Source of the DNA: Monodelphis domestica
Lineage: Eukaryota > Chordata > Mammalia > Didelphimorphia > Didelphidae
Direction of reading: 5' to 3'
Length of the DNA: 64,000 nt
NCBI RefSeq assembly: GCF_027887165.1
Contig: NC_077227.1
Span: forward strand, 439,406,112 to 439,470,111
Part shown: piece by piece, positions 11,401 through 21,754 of the stretch
How the letters are laid out: the number at the start of each line of letters is the position of its first letter
Position numbering within the stretch: the stretch's first letter is position 1
The notes under the pieces: model-generated
Databases searched by the model: none
Seen by the model: the letters and a program-made list of their open reading frames with translations, nothing else
What the model was told of the DNA's origin: nothing
Made by a program: the position numbers and the translations under genes

Positions 11401-14400
11401 AGGCAATTCTGACTTTAATGATGAAGATTCTTTTGCACAAAACTGTTCATGTGAGAATTGATTTTCAAGTACTTGGTATGTACCTTTCTAAATGATGTTT
11501 TGGACAAGTTTGTAGTTGAGGAGGCTTGCCTTTTTCATGGATGGTGTTATACAAAAGAAAAGACCTTTAAGTCTGGAGTCAGAAGGCCAGAGCTAGTCTG
11601 GTTTCTATTACTTACTAGCTGTTGACAATGGCCAAGTCACTTTGTTTCTTTGACTCTTAGTCTTTTTATCTGTAGAATGGGAACATCAATACTATTTACC
11701 TCACGGAATTGTTGAGAGAACAGGAATTTGTATATGGTAAAGTGCTGTAGAAGCTAAGGGTAAGTGAATGAGGTGCCATCTGTTGGCTCCAGTCCTTAGA
11801 TGTATTCACCCAGACAACACCACTGTAGACAAGAACCTCTTTCCCTACGCAAAACATACTGTTTTTGTGACAAGTCTCCACCAACAATATACCAACACTT
11901 GTAAATCAGATTTCTCAAACTGTAGTCTGGAATGTGGGAGGCTGTTAGATACAATTCTAAAACAGTGGCTAAAAACAATCACAAGATGAGGAAACCAAGA
12001 ACTATGGCCAAGGAGGGATGAAGCATCAGCAAGAGGAAGGAAGATGTACTCCCACAGCACAGTGACAAGTCCTTTATAAGAATGTTTCAACACTTGTGGG
12101 TGGTACCTTCTTTAGTTATAAAACTATATCTAATGCTATTAAGAGCCACATAAAATACCTCAGATCTTAAGAAATATCAATTCCTCTTTCCTACGTTAAA
12201 AACCTAAAGACAAACTGCTTGTTGCCATGGGTAATGGTTTCGTTCATGACTGCTTTTAGCAATCAGAACTTAGGTTGGAACCAAATGAAAGGCATCCTTC
12301 CCTTTCAGGCCATTCTGATGAAAAAAACAAATTAACAACAACAACCAAAAAACCCACCAAAAAAACCATGGAGAAATATTGGTAATGGAAGGGCACCCCC
12401 TTGTGGCCATAGGTTATAAAAACAAGAGCAAGCAACATCTTATTGTTAGGCTTACCAGTTACAACCCCACACAAATGAGGCTGTGCACCTCCATATGGAG
12501 GTGGGAAAGAAGAGTAGAGACCTCCTACCTTTGCTCCTCTGGTTTAATTTCAAAGAGACGCAACTCTCGTCTCTGCTTTGCAGAGAAGCCTTTGGATTTT
12601 CTTTTTCTTTCTTTGGGCTTCTTTGGGGGAAGGTACTCTAGCACAACTGCTTTGCGATGCAGGTGGTCATGGAGTTTGTCTTCAGTCAGATGGGGTATGC
12701 TTCGCCTAAGGAAGGCTTTCAGAAAGGCCTCAGCTTTTCGGGATCCTTGGCGCTGTGTGGAAAGAAAGAGGTCCAAAGACAGAATGTTTAACTTGGGGCA
12801 AGCTGGATTTGGTGCCTGACAGCTTCACCCCAGTTGTTAATGATGTACCCATTCTCTCTGAATGTCTAAAATAATCTTTCTTCTTAAAATCACCCCATTT
12901 CATTTTCCTAACTTTTCTCCATTTGTATTGTTATCTATAACATGAGAATACTACCTCAAGTGTCAACCATACAGGGTTGTTGTGAAGGTCAAAAGAGATA
13001 ACATTCAGAAGGAGCTAGGTAAGTATGCAGGTACTACGTTCATGCCAGCTTGTTATTGTTAGTATTCTTTTCATCCTCAAATTTTTCGAACAGACTTTGA
13101 ATCTCCTTTGCTCCTCTCTCTTTACCTTGTAGTATATTGAGCTGAGTACATGAGGACAAGGATTTTTAATTTTTGTCTATGTAATCACAGTGCCTCAGTA
13201 TACATATGCTTATAAATGTTTGTTGAATAGAATCCCCCTAAATTATTGGCTTAATGTCTTAAAAGGAAAATATGATTCCTTTCTGAAGGATTTGTTTCTC
13301 CTGTTTTCCTCACTTGAGGGAAGAATTAGATGACCTGCATAGGAATTACTGAAGGACTAATAAGCACATGCTATGAAATGGTTTTCAGCCTAACACCTCT
13401 CACAGCCAATAAGATGGCAAGTTATATTCATTCCACCACCAGATCTCACACTACTACTACTTTAGAACAATTATCATATTCCTAATTACCATGCACCTAG
13501 ACTATGGCAATACTTTCTTAGATGGGAATGTCTGGGGTTTTAAGGAGGACTAGCATCTCTAGTGTGAGGGCCTGCCCAACACTTTTCAGGGCTGCTTATC
13601 CACCTTTGGTGGTTCACTTGGCACTCAATTCTCACCCATGGCTCCAAGAAGCTGTAGCATTCTCAGTGGCCACACCTTGGGTAAAGGATCTCAGCAGATG
13701 GAATACATTAGGCTGAGGGTAATCTATGGGCCACAAACCCATCAATCAGTGAGTTATGGGGGTATCTACTCCAAGCAAACAAGGACTTCCCCTGGAGAAA
13801 TAGGTGGATGAGAACAACTTGTTCCAATAGCCTAAATGCTGAAGCAGGCCTGTAGCACTTTGAGCTTGGTCAGGTATCAAGGTTTTCCATGGCATCCCAG
13901 GCCATCACCAGTTGCCCTGATTTTTGTTTCACCCCTGGACTTGGATGAGTCTTGAAGATAAGAGTGAGGCCAACAACTTTGTGCAACTCTGCCTCACTTA
14001 AATCTAATTCATAGACAAGTCAAGACATTACACAATAATGTCATTGGTCCTCTTCCAAAATGAAGGATAAACAATTCTAAGCATTTTTTAATTCTTTATC
14101 AGGTGTTTTATTGACATGTTTTTGCCCTCTGGCTATTTTTTTCCAAGGCGCTTTGTTCCCATTCTCTCTCTCCAATACAGATCCCTCCCTTTTAACAAGA
14201 AGTACTGCTAAGCAAAAGAAATTTAAAAATTGGTCATGACCAATAATATATGCTTCAAATCATAGTGAGTCCACCATTTCTGCTTCCTCAAAAATTCTCC
14301 AAAGCCATGATTAGTCACTGCATGCAATGATCTCTTACAAGGTCCTCCCACTTCTATTCTTCTCTACCTTAAAATTCTATATACCATTGCCAAAATAACA

Positions 14401-17400
14401 TTTCTTAACACACAGATCTGATTGTGTCTTATACATTGATCTCTGCTCCAAATTCTTTAGTGGCTCCTTGCTGTCTCCTGAATAAAATCAAATTTCTTCT
14501 GAATGTAATTTAGGACTTTATACAACGTGGTGGACCCCATCTTCAAGCCTTTAGCCCTCCCCATTCAACCCTGCTCTCAAACAAAAACAGAAACACAAAA
14601 CTCACACACTGGATGTCCAGTAGAAATGTCCAAAAGTGAACTCATCTTTCTCCCCAAATCATCTCCTCTTCCTGACTTCTCTATTACTATTGAAGGCACT
14701 ATCACCCTCCTAAGCAACCAGCTTCCAACCCAAGTGTCATTCCTGACAGTTTGTTTTCTCTCACTCCCTAAATTCAGTCTGTTATCAGGTCTTGACAAGC
14801 CTATCTTTAAGTCTGCCATATATACGCCCCTCCTTTGTCTCCTATGCTGCCACCACCTAGCCAGCTAGTCTCCCTGCCTCAAGACCCTCCTTGCTCCAGT
14901 CCATTCTCTACTCAGCTGTCAAGCAGATCTTCTCAAAGTGTAGGTATAGCTGTATTATTCCCCTTATGTAATAAACTCCAATGGCTCCCTAATCCTCTAA
15001 GGATCAAATACAAAATCCTGTTTGAGTTTTTAAATCTTTCATAGTATGGCCCCTTCTTACCTTTCCAGTCTTCTTTCACTTTTTCCCATTCAGATACTCT
15101 ATGATCCAAAGACAATGGTGTCCTTGATGTTCTACATGATACCCTCTCCCTCCTCACTTCCTTCAGGTCTCACTTGATATCACACTAGGAGACCCTTGGG
15201 AACAAATAATGTGTTTTGCCTTAGCATAGTGCCCAGCACATACCAGGGACTCCTGTATGCTTTCTGTATGACTTCATGCCACTGTATGAATTTGTTCATG
15301 GTGCTCCTTGAGCCTGGAATATTTCTATAACCTTTTCTTATTAATTTCTTGCTTGGTGTTTAGATCCAAAACATGCCACTTCCATTATATAGCCTTCTCT
15401 GATCCCTTTCATTAGTAAAGACCCTTCTCCCTCAGACATCACATAACTCCCTTTTAATACATGTTAATATGCTATCCATAAATTATCTAAACTCTTCTGG
15501 AATCCATTTTCAGTTGAGGATCTGAGTTGAGGCAGTATAACTACTTCTCTTCTACTCCAAATTATTTAATGCCCATAAATGTGAGAGGCTCAAATCAGCT
15601 GCCAGTTTATGTCTCTCATGAAAAAGTTTTGCCACAGTGAATGGTCATATTGACTTACATCCTGCTTTTCTGAGCTTTCCTTTTGACTAAAAGTACTCTG
15701 AACAACATGGTAACAGAATTCTTTCTAGTCCTTAGTAAGAAAAAAAGACATTGCTACATATGCCTTTTTCTTGGAGTGGCCTTTTCTTTTGATGCTTCAT
15801 CGTGGCTTGGGGGTGACATGGATATTATGGGGGCTAAGAGAGCAGAGCAAAAGTTCTGGCAAGTATAAAAAACTGGATAGACTACAAGTTTAGGGTTAGC
15901 TAGCCTGGCCAAGTGCACAGGGGCTCTTCTCTAGGTGAGTGTGATGGTGATAAAACTTCTTTGTCATCATTCCTGAAGGCTGCCTGCAAAGCTTAAGGTT
16001 GAAGGAATACCGACCCTCACTTCAAAGAAATTGAAGTGCAAGCATAAATGACTTGAGATATATGGTCTGGGCATTAATCCACCAAGACGAATGAAGTCCA
16101 TTTTAAGGCTACAAGGGTATATATCTTTAATATAAGGGAAAATATTAAAGATGGCTACTCCAAGAGGGCTAAGGTATGTGTTAGGCCACTGTGTTGTATA
16201 GAAAGCGGCAATGTTGAACACCAAGGAAAAATCCAACACCATTTCCCAAAATTCCTTATTTCTTATAATCAGCCTTAGAAATGTGAAGTGTTTCCTAGTC
16301 ACATCCCCTCCTCCTCTTTTCAACAGAAGAGTTTGTCTTTGAAAAAGAAATAACAATTCATCAAAGTCTCAAGCTGCAATTAAAGAATAGCTGTATTTAC
16401 CAAAAATCCATTGCATTGGGGCAACTTGGTAGTTCAGTGGAGAGAGTGCCAGGCCTAGAGAAGGGAGGTCTTGTATTCAAATCTGGCCTCCAACACTTCC
16501 TAGCTATGTGACCCTGAGCCACTTAACCCCCATCACCTAGCGCTTACCATTCTGTAAGGAACCATACTCAGTATTGCTTCTAAGAGAAAAGGTAAAGGTT
16601 TAAAAAAGAAACAATTTTAAAAATTATTTTGATAACTTCAGTTCTCAGTGTTATTTCTTTCCTCAAAACCCCTATGACAAATGACTACACCACACAACTG
16701 GAGTTAACTAATGAGGCCAGGCAGCACATACTATATTTTCAAGCATGTTGAAGTCTTGTCTCCCTATACATACCAAATTACTTCAAGGTTATTACTACCT
16801 CTAATATTTCTTTGCATCTTTAACAGTGTACCACGGACAATATAGTCATTTAATGATTATGGTTTTTAAAGGAAGAAGCTCTTCAATAATTTTTTTTAAA
16901 AATGGCCTAAAGTTCCCTATTGAAGAATGACTTAACAGGTGCATCCAATTTTCAATATTTAAGGCGTAAGGCCAATATTATATGGCACAAGAAGACTTTT
17001 GTTTGCCCAAAGTGGGCAAGATTCACTTGATGCAAGAAGACGTGGCATAAACCCTCCATATATAATACTTTTTAGGGGTCTACAATGCATAGAGAGACAA
17101 GATCAGACAATGACATATGGGGTAGTTTTGTGATGGTCATGACCAAGTATTTTTCTTTCTTGTTTACATCCCATATTATGAGACACAGATCACTCAAGCA
17201 ACTGTCCTGGTTAAATTTATTACTCCAATCCAACAATTATTTGTTAAATGCAAGACAAAACAGAAATACAGTTCTTTCCTTTTACTCTCTCTTTCTCTTC
17301 TCTGTGGCCCTCCCAGAGCTTATATTTTAAAGGGGTTTGAGGTAGACACAGCACAAAAACACTTAAGAGCCAAAAAGAGGCAATGGCAAGTGGGCCAATT

Positions 17401-19543
17401 TGACATTCACAAAAAATGCAGAGTATTACTAAGATAGCTCTAATAGCGTCTATGATATTGCTATAGTCTATTTTCAATCTTCATCATTTCTCCTTTCCTG
17501 TTTCCCTCTCCAAAAAGAGGAAATGATACCTTTGCTTTTAAAGATTAGCAAATTATGGTAAATATCGTACCTGAATATCAAGTTCTTTGGCCTCTTCTTG
17601 AGAGAAAGCTTGGTAAATTGAGCCTGGAAAACAAACCAAAAGGTTACCACTTTAGGGCCTCCATTTGTGACCCCAATATTTAATACAGATATCCCCTCCA
17701 CATCACAGGGGCTAGGGGCATAGTGTCCCCATGATCTGGAAAATATGTACAAAAATTTTAAGACTTCCCTTTATAACAGAAAAGGAGGCTGAATTTTTTC
17801 TTTTTTCTTTCATAGAGTACCTTGTATATATTTCTGAATTACTAAACTTTTTAAGATAGCTCTTCATTTCTAGGCTTTGTGGGTTGTCTGTTATCTTTCA
17901 CATTTTCGCAAACTTTAGTTTTTTTACTTATTTTAACTTTAAAAAAGAAATAGTATACATTTATGGCATTAAAAAATAAAATGTTGATGTTATGCAATAC
18001 TATACAGATATTTTATGCTTTTCTGAGTTTCTAAACTTTTTTCTGCCTGTTGGACTTCATGTATCATCTGTAGCTTCCACAACTTTCCCCAAATTTTAAT
18101 TTACTTACACAGATATGTAATATATAGAAACCATGATGGGGAAAGTTGTAATCTGAAAGAGATACTTGTACATCTAATAAATGAAATCTAAAGGTGGCTA
18201 TTTAATATGGAGGGATGAGAGAAGTAGAGTTTCAGGGTAGCAGATAGTCTCTCATTTTGACCCAGGGCTATTTTCTTCCCAAGGATGTTAAGAAGTAATA
18301 CACCACTGAACTTCAGGGACATGAGAACTGTAGAAAGAATTCTTAATGAATTTATATATAATGTAATTACAGCTCAATTTACCTTCATTTACAGCATAAT
18401 TTACTATTGAGGAGCTCAGAATGTTTTGAAACCTCTGTGAGATCAAAATAGTTCTATTTCTTTATTCTAGTTTGTATGGGGGGGGGGTGAGGAACAGTGA
18501 GGGGAAAGTAACTGGCTCAATATCTAAGTGGTCAGTAAAAAAGGTTCACACAATTTGCTCCAATTCATCACTGACTACCTCTGCTGGGTCTTGGTGTAGG
18601 AAAGGTGGTAGTGTTCAAAATCGAAAGACCTGATTTTGAATCCTGGTTCTTTCATTCATTACCTATGTGACCCTAGACAAGTCCCACAATAATAATGACA
18701 ATAACTATGACCTCTTTAGGGCAGGGTTGTCTTTTTTTCCTTTTTTGGTCTCTCCAGCACTTAGCACAGGGCCTGTCACATAGGAGGTGCTTAATAAATG
18801 TTTAGTGACTGTTTAATATTTATTGATAGCATGTACAAAGTACTGTTAAGTTCCTAAAAGTAAGCTTTACAAAGATCCTCACAAGAAAGCCAGGATGTAG
18901 GTGCTATTATTACTCTCATTGTACAAATGAGATAACTGAGGCTGAGATTAACTTGTCCAGGGTCACAGGGCTAATAAAAATCTGAGGCAGAATTTGAACT
19001 CCGTTCTTTGTGACTCCAGATCCGGAATTCTGTTCACTGTACCATCTAAATGCCTCTAACTTGAGCCTGTTTTTTGGACTGTAAAAAACAACAACAACAA
19101 CAACAAAAACCCCAACTAATTCCTCTCTGCTCCGAAGCTAAGAACAAGTTTATCTTTTACATGGGGGCCTTTGAAATAACTGAAAACAAATATATCCCTC
19201 CCTACTGCTTTTTAAAATCTTGCTTCTGCTAGATACTACTTTGTGACTTCGGCAAACTAATTCCCCTCTCAAAGTCTCAGTTTTCTCGTAGAGTAGAAAT
19301 AGCCTGAAAATCAGAGCAGAAAGAGGCTAGCAGCTGTCCTGTACAGCGAGCTTATGAAACCAATGCAGGGGAAGCGGAGGGAAGAGGACCAGAGAAGAGC
19401 TAGCCTAGAGCCGCAACGGGAGAGGAGGAGGACAAGGCCTGGGACGAAAGAGAGAAAGGCAATCTTCCCTGCCTGGACTGGCGCTGCCCAGTCCCCCACT
19501 CACGCTCTGTTCCCGCGGCGCTTCCGGCTCTGGCTGATGACAT
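8328..19543 (-). CDS. POP4: RNase P / RNase MRP protein subunit p29 (complete gene, 7 coding exons)
   Basis: Minus-strand CDS: complement(join(8328..8464, 9571..9672, 10690..10751, 10915..10992, 12529..12752, 17571..17623, 19504..19543)), 696 nt including TGA, 231 residues. POP4/Rpp29 binds the RNA of the nuclear RNase P (tRNA 5' maturation) and RNase MRP (rRNA processing) complexes. Residues about 75-93 are a Lys/Arg-rich stretch typical of nucleolar targeting. Residues about 107-215 form the Rpp29/archaeal P29 Sm-like fold, with the conserved blocks LWKQYIRDLC (116-125), KLLKADLHGA (140-149), TKSKCPSYVGITGILLQE (154-171) and YIYGSKFQLRSSERSAKKFK (205-224). From memory the human protein is about 220 residues and matches closely from residue 64 on. 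Every intron is GT-AG and every junction keeps frame (phases 1,0,2,2,1,1). Only the start is uncertain: placental proteins begin about two codons before the exon 1/2 junction, here about eleven codons earlier. Context: no other gene is recognisable in the window. Confidence 0.97.
9571..9672 (-). CDS. POP4: POP4 coding exon 6 (residues 153-187)
   Basis: A 102-nt exon with acceptor CTCTTTAG and donor GTATGT. It encodes VTKSKCPSYVGITGILLQEM and then the KHVFKIITKDDKLK block. This is the most conserved strand of the Rpp29 barrel. Confidence 0.96.
9830..9950. repeat. MIR-type fragment in POP4 intron 5
   Basis: 'aaatgaagaaactgaggcct' followed by 'cttgtccagaattacataac' and 'gaatccaggtttctcaact'. 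Confidence 0.5.
9990..10153 (+). mobile_element. 5'-truncated L1 3' end with target-site duplication
   Basis: About 126 bp of marsupial L1 3' end ('aacccagtggaattgtgtgt', 'gttggctatgggaaggga', 'ttctaaattgactaaataaa') with a poly(A)-rich tail. It is flanked by a 19-bp duplication, 9990-10008 and 10135-10153, which differ at one position. It lies in POP4 intron 5, opposite in orientation to the gene. Confidence 0.85.
10690..10751 (-). CDS. POP4: POP4 coding exon 5 (residues 132-153)
   Basis: A 62-nt exon separated from exon 4 by an intron of only 163 nt. It encodes QPQMIQAKLLKADLHGAIIT. The acceptor is TTATAG and the donor GTATAT. The residue after GAII is Thr where I recall Ser in human. Confidence 0.95.
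10915..10992 (-). CDS. POP4: POP4 coding exon 4 (residues 106-132)
   Basis: A 78-nt exon with acceptor ATTCTAG and donor GTAAGT. It encodes YNLFLPLHNLWKQYIRDLC followed by NGLKPD, nearly identical to the placental sequence. It starts and ends in phase 2 and opens the folded RNA-binding domain. Confidence 0.96.
11566..11760 (+). repeat. MIR-type SINE in POP4 intron 3
   Basis: Pattern 'agtctggagtcagaaggcca', 'ttacttactagctgttgaca', 'tttatctgtagaatgggaac' and 'ggtaaagtgctgtagaagct'. Confidence 0.6.
12529..12752 (-). CDS. POP4: POP4 coding exon 3 (residues 32-106)
   Basis: A 224-nt exon with acceptor CACACAG and donor GTAGGA. It starts with RQGSRKAEAFLKAFLRR and ends with the conserved KQRRELRLFEIKPEEQR. 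It carries the basic stretch (KKPKERKRKSK, 75-85) expected for nuclear/nucleolar localisation and RNA contact. The acidic/His segment at about 50-63 is the most diverged part relative to placental POP4. The open frame on the opposite strand here is only its shadow. Confidence 0.95.
12930..13235 (+). repeat. MIR 3' part followed by L2 3' end
   Basis: 12930-13045 has 'cagggttgttgtgaaggtca'. 13080-13235 ends in an L2-like 'cagtgcctcag..gcttataaatgtttgttgaa'. Both lie in POP4 intron 2. Confidence 0.45.
13520..14080 (+). repeat. marsupial interspersed repeat, family not fixed
   Basis: The whole block matches a repeat I recognise from marsupial genomes: 'gtgagggcctgcccaacact', 'gtggccacaccttgggtaaa', 'catggcatcccaggccatca', 'gcctcacttaaatctaattc' and the end 'tgaaggataaacaa'. 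It may be RTE-related, but the family is uncertain. Confidence 0.55.
14270..15510 (+). repeat. L2 LINE, 3' half (two overlapping fragments)
   Basis: 14300-15060 carries 'cagatctgattgtgtctta', 'agtggctccttgctgtctcc' and a second pass with 'actccaatggctccctaatc' and 'tttctatagtatggcccc'-like wording. 15290-15510 carries a further 3' segment ending near 'taaattatctaaactcttct'. It is in POP4 intron 2, opposite to the gene. Confidence 0.65.
16419..16605 (+). repeat. MON1-type SINE in POP4 intron 2
   Basis: 'ggcaacttggtagttcagtg', 'ccaggcctagagaagggagg', 'acacttcctagctatgtgac', 'cacttaacccccatcaccta' and the end 'cagtattgcttctaagag'. It is nearly full length. Confidence 0.85.
17571..17623 (-). CDS. 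POP4: POP4 coding exon 2 (residues 14-31)
   Basis: A 53-nt exon between a TTTTCCAG acceptor and a GTACG donor. It encodes SIYQAFSQEEAKELDIQ, which matches the weakly conserved N-terminus of POP4 (SxIYxAxSxxEAxxxDxQ). It enters in phase 1 and leaves in phase 0. It is too short to find by ORF length and was identified by frame and similarity. Confidence 0.9.
18593..18812 (+). repeat. MIR fragment followed by L2 3' terminus
   Basis: 18593-18690 has 'attacctatgtgaccctaga'. 18715-18812 is the classical L2 end 'cagcacttagcacagggcct' and 'ggtgcttaataaatgtttag'. Both are in POP4 intron 1. Confidence 0.65.
18827..19057. repeat. Ther/MIR core-SINE in POP4 intron 1
   Basis: Landmarks in order: 'gctttacaaagatcctcaca', 'gtgctattattactctcatt', 'gataactgaggctgagatta', 'cttgtccagggtcacaggg' and 'gactccagatccggaattct'. 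Confidence 0.65.
19084..19110. repeat. (CAA)n short tract
   Basis: A run of about eight CAA units, ending in an A-rich/C-rich stretch. Confidence 0.8.
19504..19543 (-). CDS. POP4: POP4 coding exon 1 (residues 1-14, split codon)
   Basis: The ATG at 19543-19541 is the first in-frame ATG after an in-frame TAG at 19621-19619, and it has A at -3. The exon encodes MSSARAGSAAGTE plus one base and ends at a GTGAGT donor (phase 1). Joined to exon 2 it gives ..TERSIYQAF, which lines up with the placental ..KSVIYHAL. The Met that opens the placental protein falls on an ACA codon here, so this upstream ATG is the likely start. No transcript is available to confirm it. Confidence 0.72.
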
Positions 19544-19782
19544 AGTGAGGCCCGCGCCGCGCTCACGATGTCGTCTCTCCAGCCCCTCCTGTTGCCTTTC
19601 TTCTGCTTTCCAACCGTCCTACCCTGCACAGTCTAGGCTGGCGAGGCGTGAGGTCTGAGACGAAGCCGCGACTCTGGTGGCAACTAGAGGAGAAAGGGGA
19701 GAAAAAAGAAGGGAGGGAGACAAGACAATAAAGCCTGGAAACTATCAGAGGAAGTCAGGCGCCAGTTGATGGCGTAAAGAAA

Positions 19783-19790
19783 TGACGTCA
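19783..19790. promoter_or_regulatory. palindromic CRE (TGACGTCA)
   Basis: A full consensus CREB/ATF site about 240 bp upstream of the proposed POP4 ATG, inside the CpG-rich promoter. Confidence 0.55.
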
Positions 19791-19816
19791 GACGATCGCG
19801 CCGACACAAAGCGCGA

Positions 19817-19825
19817 GCGCATGCG
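19817..19825. promoter_or_regulatory. NRF1-type motif (GCGCATGCG)
   Basis: A palindromic GCGCATGCG core about 30 bp beyond the CRE. NRF1 sites of this form are common in CpG-island promoters of housekeeping genes. Confidence 0.5.
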
Positions 19826-20078
19826 TCGTTCTGAGCTTCTCGGTACTTGACTTGATGCGACTGGAAGAGCAGAAATATCTTCCTTAACTCCGGTCCACTT
19901 CTTAGAGCACCGCTCCGAGGTTTAGCACAGAGAGCAGAGAAGGGAGAAGATGGAACCCTGAAATGAACACTCTCTTTTCTGAGAGGAGTGGGAGTAGGTG
20001 TCCTTAACGACCTCGCCCCCTTCCCTCAGCCTCCCTTCCCGCGAATAAGAGGGAAGTGTCCAGGGGAATGGAATAGGG

Positions 20079-20257
20079 CAGAGGTTTTTTGTTTGTTTTG
20101 CTTACTTTTGTTTTTAATGTCGACAATTGTATTGCAATACAATTGGTTTCCTTTGTGATTCTCTATTTTATAGTTTTATGCATTTAAAAACATCACTTTG
20201 AGAAGGACTGCCAAATAGATCCATGATAGGAAAAATGGTTAAGAATCCCTGAGCCAG
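20079..20257. mobile_element. possible small DNA-transposon remnant (MITE-like)
   Basis: The left edge 'cagaggttttttgttt' and the right edge (reverse complement 'cagggattcttaacc') are similar inverted ends. The interior contains the perfect palindrome at 20124-20145. No target-site duplication was found, so the assignment is tentative. Confidence 0.3.
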
Positions 20258-20639
20258 AACTTATTTACCCCTCGCTGTACAAAGTAATGTACTTCATTAT
20301 GTAGACGACACAAGATCCCATTTCTGCAAGGATTCACTCTACCAGTGCTGGCCACAACACATTTTCCTATTCATTCATTCATTTACACAACAGCCAGTTA
20401 TCAAACCCCTACCATATGCCTGGGGAATTATTTGTTTATTTTTTTTTTCTGGATCTGGATTTCATTGCTATAGGAAACTCAACCAATACACAGGCACAGG
20501 TTTTACAGACTTGGGATGGTGCCTGGGGCTCTGAAACATTAAGGGACCTTACCTGTGTAACAGAGTTGGTATGTATAGAGGCATGTAAGATTTGAACCCA
20601 TGGCTTTTTTACCTCCATTGGCTTGAAGCTAGGGATTCT

Positions 20640-20910
20640 GGGAGTAAAAACTTTACAAGATTGGGGGACAGCCTGAACAAAAGCAAAGAGAAGACAGGAT
20701 ATGCTATACTTTATAATAGGAAGTAAAGTTAAATTATTCTGGAAAGAGAGTAAAACCAGACCATTAAGGGCTTTACCAAACAAAAGTTTGCCTTTTGTCC
20801 TAAGAAATGCTAGGGAATCAGTGAAACTTCTTGAGCAGGAAAAGGACATGGTCAGACCTTGCCTTAGGACAGTCAACTTGGAAGCTTTGTAAAATCTGAA
20901 TTGGAGAGGG
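20640..20910 (+). repeat. ancient interspersed repeat, family unassigned
   Basis: Contains the ordered landmarks 'gacagcctgaacaaaagcaa', 'ccattaagggctttaccaaa', 'aacttcttgagcaggaaaag' and 'gacatggtcagaccttgcct'. The same order recurs in part at 21195-21665 and 47480-47965, which supports a repeat. The long open frame on the opposite strand (205 codons, 20436-21053) lies mostly over it. Confidence 0.5.
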
Positions 20911-21194
20911 GATAGATAGGTTTGATGGAGGGGAGATGACTGTTTGGTGTCAGCCCATATTTTCCATAAATCTCCCACAGAGAATTTGCATAACATGTTG
21001 GAACCTATCTCTTCTAGGCTTAAAAAACAAAACAGAACCATAAAGGCTACCACTGCAGCTCTCTAGCCACATACCTTTTATATCTCACTATGATTAGCCT
21101 AACTCCTTTTCTGGTCAAATAAGTTCTTGATGATGCATTTTGCCACATGCTGAGCCCATGTAATAAAGACAAATAAATGCAGGGGAAAGGTCAA

Positions 21195-21665
21195 TCAAGC
21201 ATTTATTGAGATCCTTTGATATACCAAGCTCTGCTAAGTACTAGTGATACAGAGACAAAAATGAAATAGTACCTGCCTCAGAGCTTATATTCTATTGGGA
21301 GAAACAAACTGTAATACCTATACTTAAATAAAATTCATATAAAGTAATTTCAGGACTTGACATTAGCAACTGAGGTGATGAACGATTTCACGTAGGAGAC
21401 AGCACTTGAAATAAGTCAAATAAATCGAGGGATTCTAAATGGCAGACATAAGGAGGGAAAGCATTCTAGGCATACAGTACAATATACAAAGGCATAGAGG
21501 TGGGTAATGAATTCCTGTGTTTGAGGAATTGTGAGTAAGATGAGCTTGGTTCATAGTAAAGAGAAATAGTATTTAATAAGCCTCAAAAAGTAGATTGGTT
21601 TTAGATTGTGATAACTTTAAATGCCAAGTAGAGGATTTTTGTATTTTGTTGTACAGGCAATAGAG
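21195..21665 (+). repeat. ancient interspersed repeat, same family
   Basis: Begins 'caagcatttattgagatcct', then 'ccaagctctgctaagtacta', 'gggaaagcattctaggcat', 'atacaaaggcatagaggtgg' and 'taactttaaatgccaagtag'. Confidence 0.55.
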
Positions 21666-21754
21666 ATAGATGAAATATGGGGAAAATCATAGTTCTCTGA
21701 GAGCCATAGGTACTTCTTGGTCTCAGTGTTTGCCATTATAACTTTGTTAAAGAT

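Larger units (their letters stand above)
19354..19900 (-). promoter_or_regulatory. POP4: CpG-rich POP4 promoter / first-exon region
   Basis: This is the only clearly CpG-dense stretch in the window, with many CG dinucleotides between about 19360 and 19905 against a CpG-poor, AT-rich background. It contains exon 1 and the 5'UTR of POP4. On the gene strand, exon 1 contains an ETS-type CCGGAAG. This fits a TATA-less housekeeping promoter. Transcription start sites cannot be placed from sequence. Confidence 0.75.

Noticed and set aside
12379-12819. 146-codon plus-strand frame
   Set aside because: It overlaps POP4 exon 3 in antisense. It is open because of the constrained exon on the other strand.
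19354-19545. Arg/Glu-rich plus-strand frame in the CpG region
   Set aside because: Explained by purine-rich CpG promoter sequence; no homology and antisense to POP4 exon 1.
19405-19629. 74-codon minus-strand frame over POP4 exon 1
   Set aside because: It lies in another frame, has no ATG at its start, and if joined to exon 2 does not give the POP4 reading frame.
20436-21053. 205-codon open frame on the minus strand
   Set aside because: The longest open frame in the window, but it has no recognisable domain, runs antisense across the unassigned repeat at 20640-20910, and has no promoter or splice support.
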